DNA from: Acidobacteriota bacterium
Lineage (GTDB): Bacteria; Acidobacteriota; Terriglobia; Terriglobales; Acidobacteriaceae
Assembly: GCA_021793405.1 (NCBI GenBank)
Contig: JAJYSV010000023.1
Span: forward strand, 1-53,591
DNA: 53,591 nt
Direction: 5' to 3'
In this document: in pieces, positions 25,318 to 34,001 of the stretch
Layout of the letters: each line of letters opens with the position of its first letter
Numbering within the stretch: position 1 is the first letter of the stretch
Made by a program: the position numbers and the translations under genes
The notes under the pieces: generated by a model
Told to the model about the DNA's origin: nothing
What the model saw: the letters and a program-made list of their open reading frames with translations, nothing else
Database searches by the model: none

Positions 25318-25484
25318 CCTCGCCTCCCATTCCCTGCTTCAACTCATCACCGTATCTTACATCTTTGACGGTGGAGCAGCAGGCGTGCATCCATTGCGTA
25401 CCAGCATAAGGATGCTACGACTTCGCCGGAAACACAAGCACGAAGTTTCGTCGATCCATAATTTCTGGCAGTGCTCGGGACAGT

Positions 25485-27293
25485 TCAACTTGTTTTCTTT
25501 TTGCGGCGATGGGAGGAAGCGGCGCTGGAATGCGCGGACGCGTGGCTGGAAATGGAAGCAGGTTTGCGGCGAGAGCGCGTCGACGATCGGCTGCGGGAGT
25601 GTGCCCCGGCAATCGTTACTGCGTGATGATGTCGTCGCGAAATTGAGCGCGTCCTCACCGGCTCGGAAACATAGAGCAATCGCCCGGCCGGAATACGATT
25701 GCCCCGAAGATGATTCCAGCGGCGCAGCTGACCGGTCGTCACGCCAAAACGGTCCGCCAGCGTCACCATCGTGTCGCCGCGCCGCGCCCGATAACGCCGA
25801 CGGGCAGACCTTATCGGCGGCGGCGCAGTCGGCACCACCAGAACTTCTCCAGCATTCAGAGGGTCGCTCGCGTGCAAATGATTGACCCCTACCAGCGCTC
25901 GGGTCGTGACATGGAATGTCTGGGCAATTGAGGCCAAGGTATCATCCGCGGTCGCGATGTGAAGACGCCAGGCATCGCGATGGCCTGCTGGAACCAAGGC
26001 CAGCCGCTGCTGAAACAGCGGCGCGGTTCCCACTGGCAGATGCAGGTCGTATGAGAAGTCGCTGGGAGTGCTCATCTGGAGCAGGCTGGGGTTCAACTTC
26101 TGGATCTCGTCCACCGTGGTACCGACCATGTCCGCCACCAGGTACAGACTGATGCTGGAATCGGTTATCACCGTGTCCGTGCGCAGCGGCGGATCCATGG
26201 TGAGATCGGAGAGCCCGTACTGGGTGGGATTCTTCGCCATGATGGCGGCGGCCAGGATGATGGGTACGTAATTTTTCGTCTCGGCAGGCAGAACGTTCCG
26301 TTGATACAGCTCCCAAAAATCGGCATACCCGGTGCGTTGCACGGCACGCTGCACTTTGCCCGCCCCCCAGTCATAGGCGGCCATGGCCAGGTACCAGTCT
26401 CCGAATTGTTCATGCAGCTCTTTGATGTAGTGGGCGTAGGCGATGGTGGATTTTTGCGGATCGAAGCGCTCATCGACCCAGGAGTTGCGCACCAGACCGT
26501 AGTCGCCATAGGGCATAAACTGCCACATCCCTCCAGCCCCGCTGCGCGAGTTGACCGCGGTGGGTCGAAAGCCAGATTCCGCGATGGCGAGATAAATCAG
26601 ATCTTTCGGCACGCCCGCATCGGTCAGAATTTTTTCGACCATGGTCCGATACTGTCCCTCGCGCGCCAGGGAGTTGGCAATCGTGTTGTGTCCCTTCTGC
26701 GTGTTGGTGAAGTAATTGATATATCCAGCCACGTAGTCGTTCACGACCAGGGGAAGGTCGGAACGGGTGGATTTCAAGTCTGCCTGAGCTTTGGCCAGCA
26801 GATTGGGATCGACTGGAAACGTGACGTCATTGGCCACGCCGACGGGAGTCTGGTCCTGTTCACTGAAACCATTGCTCTGCTGCAATGCATCGAGTTCCAG
26901 CGAGTTGATGGAATCGATCGTCTTCTCGAATGCATCGTCCAGGGTTGGATCGCTCCTCAGGTCGCGTCCGCTGGTGAGAAAGATATCAACGGCGCGGTCG
27001 AAGTCGGCGCGCGCCGCCTGATACTGTGCCGACTGATACAAGGCAATGCCGCTGTCATAGGCCTGCTTGGAAGCTGCGATGAGGGCCTGGTCCTGCTCCG
27101 CATGGCCCGCGGCGGAAACTGGCGAAGACGCCGGTGCTGAGTTTTTATCGGCCGTGATCGGCGCTTTCGCGCCATTCAGTGTGGGTGCGGTCGCATGCGG
27201 AGATGCGCCCGCGGGCGCGCCCGGCTGCTGCGCCGGGCATCCGCACAACAGAACGAGCAAGCCACTCGCAACCGGGAGGAGAAATAGTTTCAT
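25485..27293 (-). CDS. MltD-like lytic transglycosylase with LysM repeats
   Basis: A membrane-bound murein lytic transglycosylase of 602 residues. The signal ends in LLVLLCGC with C19 as likely lipidation site. A low-complexity region and a helical region precede the SLT domain, which has the catalytic E239 in LAIAESGFRP and GGMWQFMP soon after. Three LysM-like segments follow (around YLVADMVGTTVDEIQKLN, ADDTLASIAQTFHVTT and ARRGDTMVTLADRFGVTT), binding glycan strands. The last 55 residues are a very basic Ser/Arg/His tail unlike MltD. ATG 27293 begins the lipoprotein signal; the frame extends upstream without support. Confidence 0.88.
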   Translation of the reverse strand: MKLFLLPVASGLLVLLCGCPAQQPGAPAGASPHATAPTLNGAKAPITADKNSAPASSPVSAAGHAEQDQALIAASKQAYDSGIALYQSAQYQAARADFDRAVDIFLTSGRDLRSDPTLDDAFEKTIDSINSLELDALQQSNGFSEQDQTPVGVANDVTFPVDPNLLAKAQADLKSTRSDLPLVVNDYVAGYINYFTNTQKGHNTIANSLAREGQYRTMVEKILTDAGVPKDLIYLAIAESGFRPTAVNSRSGAGGMWQFMPYGDYGLVRNSWVDERFDPQKSTIAYAHYIKELHEQFGDWYLAMAAYDWGAGKVQRAVQRTGYADFWELYQRNVLPAETKNYVPIILAAAIMAKNPTQYGLSDLTMDPPLRTDTVITDSSISLYLVADMVGTTVDEIQKLNPSLLQMSTPSDFSYDLHLPVGTAPLFQQRLALVPAGHRDAWRLHIATADDTLASIAQTFHVTTRALVGVNHLHASDPLNAGEVLVVPTAPPPIRSARRRYRARRGDTMVTLADRFGVTTGQLRRWNHLRGNRIPAGRLLYVSEPVRTRSISRRHHHAVTIAGAHSRSRSSTRSRRKPASISSHASAHSSAASSHRRKKKTS

Positions 27294-27484
27294 CGAAAGC
27301 GCTAAAGGACGATTCGAATTCCATTGTATGGCCAGCGCACCCGCAGACTGCAAGAGATCCGCGCACCCAGCATCTGCCGAGACAAGTTTACGCTGATGGT
27401 AAACTCAGCTGAAGAGACTCGCTTCCCTCTGCTGATCGCGATCGGCACATGGAATCGTATCTTTTCCGCCAGCCGGCTTCCTTC

Positions 27485-29290
27485 ATGGATCGTGAACACA
27501 TCCGCAATTTCGCCATCATCGCCCATATCGACCATGGGAAATCCACGCTTTCTGACCGATTGTTGGAACTGACCGGTTCGCTGACCGCGCGCGAGATGCA
27601 AGCCCAGGTCCTGGATGCGATGGACCTGGAACGCGAGCGCGGCATCACCATCAAGGCACATGCCGTGCGCATGGCATACCAGGCGGAGAATGGCGAGACC
27701 TACCAGTTGAACCTGATCGATACGCCCGGCCATGTGGATTTTTCGTATGAGGTTTCGCGATCGCTGGCATCGTGCGAAGGCGCGCTGCTGATCGTCGACG
27801 CCACCCAGGGGGTGGAGGCGCAGACGCTGGCGAATGCGCACATTGCGATCAATAACGGTCTCGACATCATCCCCATCATCAACAAGATCGATCTGCCGAG
27901 CGCGGATGTGGAGCGCAGCAAGGAAATGATCGAGCAGACGATTGGCCTGGATGCCAGCCATGCGCTGCCGATCAGTGCGAAGACGGGGCTGGGCGTGGAG
28001 GCGGTGCTGGAAGCCGTCGTGCACCGCCTGCCGCCTCCCACCGGCGACGCGGAAGCCCCGTTGCAGGCGCTTATTTTCGATTCCTGGTTCGATTCGTACC
28101 GCGGCGTGGTGGTGTTGACCCGCGTCATTAATGGACGGCTGAAGCGGGGAGAGAAGATCCGGCTAATGTCGAACGGCAAATCGTTCGAAGTGGAATCAAT
28201 CGGGGTGCAGACGCCGAAGCCGGTCGTGGTGCAGGAGCTTTCCGCGGGCGAGGTTGGATTTTTTGTCGCCACCATCAAGAACGTGGCGGACGCCAAAATT
28301 GGCGACACGATTACGCACGAGGCCAACCCGTGCGCAGCGGCGCTGCCGGGGTTTGAAGACATCAAGCCGATGGTCTTTGCCGGCCTGTACACGGTGGACG
28401 CCCACGAACATACCTTGCTGCGCGAGGCGCTGGAAAAATTGCGCCTGAACGATTCTTCGTTCTTCTTCGAGCCGGAAAGTTCCGTGGCGCTGGGCTTCGG
28501 ATTCCGCTGCGGCTTTCTTGGACTGCTGCACATGGAGATCATTCAGGAGCGGCTGGAGCGCGAGTTCAATCTGGACCTGATCACGACGGCGCCGGGGGTG
28601 CGGTATCGGATCACGCTGACGGATGGCAAGGTGGTGGAAGTCGATAACCCGTCGCGCTGGCCGAATCCGACCAACATCGAAAAGATTGAGGAACCGGTCA
28701 TCACCGCGACCATCCTGACCAATGAAGAATATGTAGGCGGAATCCTGAAGCTGGTGGAAGACAAGCGCGGACGGCAGAAGAATTTTGAATATGTCGGCCC
28801 CACGCGCGTGATGCTGACGTATGAGCTGCCGCTGAATGAAATCGTACTGGATTTCTACGACCGGCTGAAATCCATCTCACGCGGCTATGCGTCGCTCGAT
28901 TACCACTTGTCCGACACCTGGGAGTCGCCCATGGTGAAGCTCGACATCCTGGTTTCGGGAGAACCCGTGGACGCGCTTTCCATCATCGTGCATCAGGAGT
29001 TTGCCTATGATCGCGGGCGGGCGCTGGTTTCCAAGATGCGCGAGCTGATTCCGCGCCAGATGTTCGAAGTGGCCATCCAGGCTGCGATTGGAGCCAAGGT
29101 GATTGCGCGGGAAACGGTAGCGGCCCTGCGGAAGAACGTGATTGCCAAGTGTTATGGCGGCGACATTTCTCGCAAACGCAAGCTGCTGGAGAAGCAAAAA
29201 GAGGGCAAAAAGCGGATGAAGCGGATCGGGCGAGTGGACATTCCACAGGAGGCTTTTCTGGCGGTTTTGAGGATCGGCGAAGAGTCCTAA
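27485..29290 (+). CDS. lepA: Elongation factor 4 (LepA)
   Basis: A translational GTPase that acts on stalled or immature ribosomes. With ATG 27485 it has 601 residues, the standard length. G1 is AHIDHGKS (13-20), followed by switch 1 with RGITIK, G3 DTPGHVD, and G4 NKIDLP. EF-G-like domains follow and the specific C-terminal domain ends with [16 protein letters not shown]. An in-frame ATG at 27449 would add 12 residues absent from the family. Divergent from the transglycosylase gene. Confidence 0.96.
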   Translation: MDREHIRNFAIIAHIDHGKSTLSDRLLELTGSLTAREMQAQVLDAMDLERERGITIKAHAVRMAYQAENGETYQLNLIDTPGHVDFSYEVSRSLASCEGALLIVDATQGVEAQTLANAHIAINNGLDIIPIINKIDLPSADVERSKEMIEQTIGLDASHALPISAKTGLGVEAVLEAVVHRLPPPTGDAEAPLQALIFDSWFDSYRGVVVLTRVINGRLKRGEKIRLMSNGKSFEVESIGVQTPKPVVVQELSAGEVGFFVATIKNVADAKIGDTITHEANPCAAALPGFEDIKPMVFAGLYTVDAHEHTLLREALEKLRLNDSSFFFEPESSVALGFGFRCGFLGLLHMEIIQERLEREFNLDLITTAPGVRYRITLTDGKVVEVDNPSRWPNPTNIEKIEEPVITATILTNEEYVGGILKLVEDKRGRQKNFEYVGPTRVMLTYELPLNEIVLDFYDRLKSISRGYASLDYHLSDTWESPMVKLDILVSGEPVDALSIIVHQEFAYDRGRALVSKMRELIPRQMFEVAIQAAIGAKVIARETVAALRKNVIAKCYGGDISRKRKLLEKQKEGKKRMKRIGRVDIPQEAFLAVLRIGEES

Positions 29291-29612
29291 AAAGTCGGGA
29301 ATCCAGAACTGAAATTCATGCAGCCTTCACGATGGATTGTGGAAAGCGCAAAAGAGGTATTTCTAGCGTGTCCGCCGAACAAATTCCGACCCGGAATAAA
29401 TAGCCTAAATAAATCAGCAGCTTAGGGGAGATTTATCCTAAAGTAACCGCGCAAGCGATGATCGGCGGACGGAGGCCACGCGCGGGCCAAGATTTCCCAC
29501 AGTTTTTTCCACAGGAAAAGGGGCGGCTCGCCGACACTTGGCCGGAACCGCCCAACAGGGTACAAATCAGTTGCCGTCTTGATCTATCTATCGGCAGCGG
29601 AATTGCATACCT
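29291..29612. other. Intergenic region between lepA and ompH
   Basis: About 320 bases with no gene. It holds a small inverted repeat (ATAAATC near 29408 with GATTTAT), two DnaA-box-like 9-mers, and a hairpin listed separately. lepA and ompH converge here. Confidence 0.5.
29521..29553 (-). terminator. Candidate terminator of ompH
   Basis: On the minus strand GGGCGG (29553-29548) pairs with CCGCCC (29526-29521), with extra GGC/GCC pairs inside, followed by CTTTTCC. It lies about 60 bases past the ompH stop. The T-run is short. Confidence 0.45.
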
Positions 29613-30278
29613 TTAATGCGACGTGGTCGTGCTGCGGTGGTGGGTCGTTGCGCTCGGCGTGGTATGAGAGGCTGGCTGCGCCGCCGGAGCCGCGACACCA
29701 GATTTCTGGTTATATTCCTCGACCACGGCCGCGCTGATGTCCGCGCCCTTGCTCGCCCAGACAACTGGCGTCTGTTGCGAACTCATGTCAAACACGGCGC
29801 CGTACCCGTGAGTCTGAGCGTAATCCTGCAAAACGGCGTAGAATTTCTGCGCAATGCCCTGGTAGGCGTCGGTCATGGCCTGCTGGAAGTCCGACTGAGC
29901 ATCCTGCGCATCGCGCTGCAGCGTCTTTTCCTTGTCGTCGATGGTGCGCAGCCGTGCCGCTCGTTCGTCCGCGCTGAGGGTGTTGCCGTCGGTCTGCATC
30001 TGCTTTTTCAACGTGTTGATCTGGTCGTCCTCGGCCTTTAGTTCGGCCTGCTTGGGCGCGAATTTCTGCTGGATCTTCGCAAACGCAGCGCGGCCTTCAT
30101 TGGTGGCGGCCACCGCCGGCTGAAATGCGATGACTGCCACTTTCGTGGCTCCGGTAGGCGTGGGGGCGGGAGCGGCCGATTCCGGTGCCGGTGCGGATGG
30201 GGGTTGGCTGGTCTGCGCGATGGCGCCGACGGTGAAGGTCGCTGCCAGTGCGGCAACCGCGAATAGAGAACGCTTCAT
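29613..30278 (-). CDS. OmpH/Skp-family periplasmic chaperone
   Basis: A periplasmic chaperone for outer-membrane proteins, 221 residues. Signal peptide MKRSLFAVAALAATFTVGAIAQ, then an Ala/Pro-rich spacer, then the Skp-like core: a first strand (KVAVIAFQPAV), two long helices forming a coiled coil (FAPKQAELKAEDDQINTLKKQ and onward), and a return strand near GAVFDMSSQQTPVVW. The C-terminal Thr/Ser/His tail is an extra. It follows bamA on the same strand after 430 bases. The spacing means it may have its own promoter. Confidence 0.85.
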   Translation of the reverse strand: MKRSLFAVAALAATFTVGAIAQTSQPPSAPAPESAAPAPTPTGATKVAVIAFQPAVAATNEGRAAFAKIQQKFAPKQAELKAEDDQINTLKKQMQTDGNTLSADERAARLRTIDDKEKTLQRDAQDAQSDFQQAMTDAYQGIAQKFYAVLQDYAQTHGYGAVFDMSSQQTPVVWASKGADISAAVVEEYNQKSGVAAPAAQPASHTTPSATTHHRSTTTSH

Positions 30279-30709
30279 AATAATTTGGAACTCCTTTTAC
30301 TTCTACTCTGGCTTCCGCCATTTACGCGGAGCAAAATTTGCTAGTTCCATGGCCTACGGACGCCGTATGCGGGTCCGCGCTTACTGAACCTGCGCTAGTT
30401 TGAAACCGCAGTCGCACAACCGATTCTCCTGATGCCACCGGTTGCGAACATCATCGTAGACACTCTATCTGTCAGGAGAGACTGCATGCGGTTGGCTCTC
30501 CGTGCAACCTGTTCGGGGAACCGGAGCAGGAAAAGCTGCAAGATAGAAATCTGCGAGCATTATAGGAGGGGAGAAAATCGTCCGTCAAACGCCTCTCCGG
30601 ATTTTTCTCAATCGTCCAATTTCCTTTCCTCAAACATCTTCTCCTTCCGGCCGTTCCGGAGCAAGCAGGATGGGCGCCAGAAGAGAAGCATCCATCGGTT
30701 CCTTCAGTG
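30279..30709. other. Long spacer between bamA and ompH
   Basis: About 430 bases without a recognisable gene. Frames here are shadows or short. It probably holds the promoter and leader of ompH. I see no hairpin with a clear T-run. Confidence 0.45.
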
Positions 30710-33682
30710 TTAAAACGAAGTACTGACGGTAACGCGGAGCGTCTTGCGCGGCTCCCACAGGAAGTACTGCGAGCCGTAATTCGCATTAGCCTGCTGATAG
30801 GTAAAGTCTCCCGCCCCGCCCGGGGGGAACATGCTGCGATTGAAGATGATTCTTGAATTCTCGTCCATGTGGAGACGATTTGGATTGAAGGCAAAATAGA
30901 TCCGCACCGGCGCATTGATGATCGGCAGCATGGCGGTAATCTGCGGTCCAACCGAAGTGCGGGGAATAATGTTGGTGCCAGGAATCGCACCTAACCGCGT
31001 GGGGAACGGTCCCAACGATGTCCACGGAACGCCTCCCTGGCAGGTGCCATTCACCAGTTCCGGACAACCGTACAGGGCGCCGTTCAGATTGGAATTGGCC
31101 TGGGGATTCAATTGCAACTGGCTGTGGTTCAGGGCCATATCCAGGCCCATGTCGACGAAGAATGAAAAGTCCACCGGACCCGCGATGGGGATGCGATACT
31201 CGATGTTGTTCGTGATCTGGGTGTCGCCTCCAATGGACGCAACAGAATAGACCGGCAGCGGAACTACCACGGGACCGAGGGTTGGATTCGTCGGATCTCG
31301 CGGTACCAAGGACCCATCCGCATTGGTCAGGTTGTACAGAACCTTGGTGGGAACAAACGAATACGGGGTGGAAGTGCGAACATCGAAGCCGCGTACATCG
31401 TTTTCGCCACCCGTGTAGAAGCGGTCAAACGGCGACGCCACCAGTCCGGCGATTCCCTGAATATAGGACGCCTGCAGCCGGTACCCGAAGATATTGCGAC
31501 CCTCGGGATTGAAGTGCAGCCCGGAGATCGGCTTGAAGAACTTGAATTCCACCAGCGGGCTGATCGAGCTGACGTTGCCGCCGAGTCCTGAGCCCTGCAG
31601 GATCACATTGAGGCTCTTTCCATCCCGCGGACGGTAGGGGTTTGCGACCGTGCTGTAGCTGTAGCTAAGGGAAAGCTGGCTGGTGATAATGCCGTTCAAG
31701 GCGCTTTGCCCAGTGGTTCCGTGTCGAAAATTCAAGTACTGAAACAGATTCGTGGTGGCCGGACTGAAGGCCTGGACATTGGAGCGGTTCAGGCTGTACG
31801 TGGCGCCAATGCGTTTGAAGCTACGAGGAATCAGGTAATTCGCCGACACGCTGACGCCGGTTTTGGCTTGATTGTAATTCTGCACGAACGATTGTTGCGC
31901 GGTATCGAAATTCTGGCTTCGATTGGTCAGCGATAGCGGGTTCTTATAGGCGTTGTATTGGGACTTTTGCGTGGTGATCTGGAAGCCGATGCTGAGCGGA
32001 TAATTCCTTACATAAGGAATCGTCATGCCGAAGGTCAGGTTGCGCTGCAAATTGCCTAACGCGGCCTGCAAGGTGAGGGATTCGCCAAGACCGAGGAAGT
32101 TATTGGTCTGGTAGTTCAGTCCGACGAATGCTCCGGAAAGGCCGCTGAATCCACCATTCAATCCGATGGAGTTCTTGCCCTTCTCCTTGACATTCAGCAG
32201 CAGGTTGACCGTGCCGTTATCGGCATCCTGTTGCGTTTCCGAGTCCTGGTCCACCTTCAGCGGATTGAAATAACTCAATTGATTCAGACGCAACAAACTC
32301 ATCTCCCAAAGATGGCTGTTATAGACCTGCCCTTCTTCCAGCAGCAGTTCGCGTCGAATGACATTGTCGCGGGTAGTGGTGTTCCCGCGGAATTCGATGC
32401 GCGACACATAGTACGGCTTGCCTTCGTCGATATCGATGTTCAGATAGACAAGCTTCTTGGCTTCATCGATGCGCGGCGTCGGAACGGCGGTGAAATTGAT
32501 GTAACCCAGCTGTCCATAGGCCTTCCGCATGTTCTCCAAGCCTTTGCCAATCATAGAGGCATTAAAAATCTGCCCATCCTTCAGCTTGAAGAGAGCACGC
32601 AGCGCCTTCACGTTGGTCACGCGCTTGTTGCCGGTAAAGGTGATGCCGCCGAGGTGATACTGCTGTCCTTCATCCACTGGCATGGTAATGTCGATCACCT
32701 TGCCCTTGCGATTATGGATGAGCGGGATATAGAGTCCCCCCTCATTGCGAATGTGCGTCAACGGCGTGCCGATGCTGGCCCGAAAAAACCCGCGGTCCCG
32801 GTACGCCCCGCGCACCCTCTCGGAATCCTCCTCCAGCTTGCTTTCGTCGTAGGTACGGGCGAAGAGGTTTTCCAGGAGGATGGAATGCGGAATGCCGATC
32901 GGGCGCAGATTCGTCATAGCGGAGCGGAGGACACGGCCGGAGACATGCTTGTTGCCTTCAAAGCGGATATGTCCCACTTTGACGGTGGGGCCTTCTTTGA
33001 TGTTGAAATTGACGGAGACCGACGCCGGCGGAATAGTTTTGATGACGGTATGGATGGTCGCAAACTGGTGGCCGTGTTCCGCCAGCAACTCTTTCAGCAC
33101 AGTTTCCGCCAACTTGATCTTGGTGGGATCATATTGACTATCCACCGACAGCGGAACCTTGGCCTTCTTAAAGCGGTCCAGCACGTCGGATTGCGACACC
33201 GAGCTGAGGCCTTTGTAGTTGATCTCGCGAATCGTCGGCCGCTCGCGCACGATAACGGTGAGGATGACGCCTTTAGGCGTGGACTCGCGCTCGATCTGGA
33301 CATTCTCAAAATATCCCGTGTTCCAAAGGGAATTAAAGTCCCGCTCCACCGTCTGCGGATCGTATGCGTCCCCGACATGGGAGAACATGCGCGCGAGAAT
33401 GGTTTCCTTGGGGATCCTGCGATTGCCGATGACACGAATTTCGCTGATAATGCTGCCCTGCGGAACGCTGGCTTCGCTGGCCTGCGGAATGGACTGGATG
33501 GGTGACTGCTGCTGGGCCGGGGCGCTGAAGCCTAGGCCGAGAAAAAAGAGTACCACCGCAAGAACTTGGACAGTCCGGCGGACCCACAGGCGAACGCTCG
33601 TGGCTGGTTGGTTTGGGACATGAAAGCCCCCTACACTCGCGGGAAAAATATGCACACCCTCACTGCCAAAAATCGATTCCAA
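30710..33682 (-). CDS. bamA: Outer membrane protein assembly factor BamA
   Basis: The core of the BAM machine that folds beta-barrel proteins into the outer membrane. The frame gives up to 990 residues. A signal segment (VQVLAVVLFFLGLGFSAPAQ) precedes POTRA repeats that begin at ISEIRVIGNRRIPKETI; further repeats include TVKVGHIRFEGNKHVSG and YYVSRIEFRGNTTTRDNVI. The 16-strand barrel follows, with the family motif GGENDVRGF, and ends in a terminal Phe (VTVSTSF), as barrel proteins do. It is longer than E. coli BamA (810) because of long barrel loops. The exact start is uncertain: ATG 33682 or GTG 33655. Confidence 0.95.
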   Translation of the reverse strand: MESIFGSEGVHIFPASVGGFHVPNQPATSVRLWVRRTVQVLAVVLFFLGLGFSAPAQQQSPIQSIPQASEASVPQGSIISEIRVIGNRRIPKETILARMFSHVGDAYDPQTVERDFNSLWNTGYFENVQIERESTPKGVILTVIVRERPTIREINYKGLSSVSQSDVLDRFKKAKVPLSVDSQYDPTKIKLAETVLKELLAEHGHQFATIHTVIKTIPPASVSVNFNIKEGPTVKVGHIRFEGNKHVSGRVLRSAMTNLRPIGIPHSILLENLFARTYDESKLEEDSERVRGAYRDRGFFRASIGTPLTHIRNEGGLYIPLIHNRKGKVIDITMPVDEGQQYHLGGITFTGNKRVTNVKALRALFKLKDGQIFNASMIGKGLENMRKAYGQLGYINFTAVPTPRIDEAKKLVYLNIDIDEGKPYYVSRIEFRGNTTTRDNVIRRELLLEEGQVYNSHLWEMSLLRLNQLSYFNPLKVDQDSETQQDADNGTVNLLLNVKEKGKNSIGLNGGFSGLSGAFVGLNYQTNNFLGLGESLTLQAALGNLQRNLTFGMTIPYVRNYPLSIGFQITTQKSQYNAYKNPLSLTNRSQNFDTAQQSFVQNYNQAKTGVSVSANYLIPRSFKRIGATYSLNRSNVQAFSPATTNLFQYLNFRHGTTGQSALNGIITSQLSLSYSYSTVANPYRPRDGKSLNVILQGSGLGGNVSSISPLVEFKFFKPISGLHFNPEGRNIFGYRLQASYIQGIAGLVASPFDRFYTGGENDVRGFDVRTSTPYSFVPTKVLYNLTNADGSLVPRDPTNPTLGPVVVPLPVYSVASIGGDTQITNNIEYRIPIAGPVDFSFFVDMGLDMALNHSQLQLNPQANSNLNGALYGCPELVNGTCQGGVPWTSLGPFPTRLGAIPGTNIIPRTSVGPQITAMLPIINAPVRIYFAFNPNRLHMDENSRIIFNRSMFPPGGAGDFTYQQANANYGSQYFLWEPRKTLRVTVSTSF

Positions 33683-33807
33683 CGGAAAACACGATTATAC
33701 GGGAGATGCACCCTGCATCCTAGCGCCCGCAGTTTTCCTCTGGCCCGTTTTTCGTTGCGGAGCGCTGTCGAACTGCGCTCCAGGCTCCTCAATCGTCTTC
33801 AGGCCAG

Positions 33808-33996
33808 CTAGCTTTCCAGCTGGGCCTCAATGACAAACTCCTCCGCCGTATGGTTCCAGCAGATATCCAACACGTTCGGCTTGCAACATACCTGGCAATC
33901 TTCCACGCAGCGCTGATGGTTGCCGGCGGACTCATCGACCACCGTCTCATTCCATTCTCCGCATCCAGCGCACTGAAAACCCGCAGCGTCCGCCAT
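33808..33996 (-). CDS. CPXCG-motif cysteine-rich protein
   Basis: A 62-residue zinc-binding-type protein. CAGCG (C9, C12) and later cysteines (QRCVEDCQVCCKP) match the CPXCG-motif family, whose function is not known. It begins five bases after the molybdopterin oxidoreductase stop, with GGGGAAT overlapping that stop as its ribosome-binding site, so the two are probably co-transcribed and coupled. Confidence 0.8.
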   Translation of the reverse strand: MADAAGFQCAGCGEWNETVVDESAGNHQRCVEDCQVCCKPNVLDICWNHTAEEFVIEAQLES

Positions 33997-34001
33997 TCGA
34001 G

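Noticed and set aside
24856-25368. Plus-strand frames opposite the histone-like gene (Phe/Leu/Ala repeats)
   Set aside because: Their repeats are the reverse reading of the Lys/Ala repeats and have no independent support.
29493-29513. Two DnaA-box-like 9-mers (TTTCCCACA, TTTTCCACA) as a replication origin
   Set aside because: Only two imperfect boxes, no AT-rich unwinding region, and no dnaA, dnaN or other origin genes nearby.
32231-33505. Long open frame (424 codons) on the plus strand
   Set aside because: It lies opposite bamA, has a His/Arg/Asn-biased composition typical of an antisense shadow, and resembles no protein.
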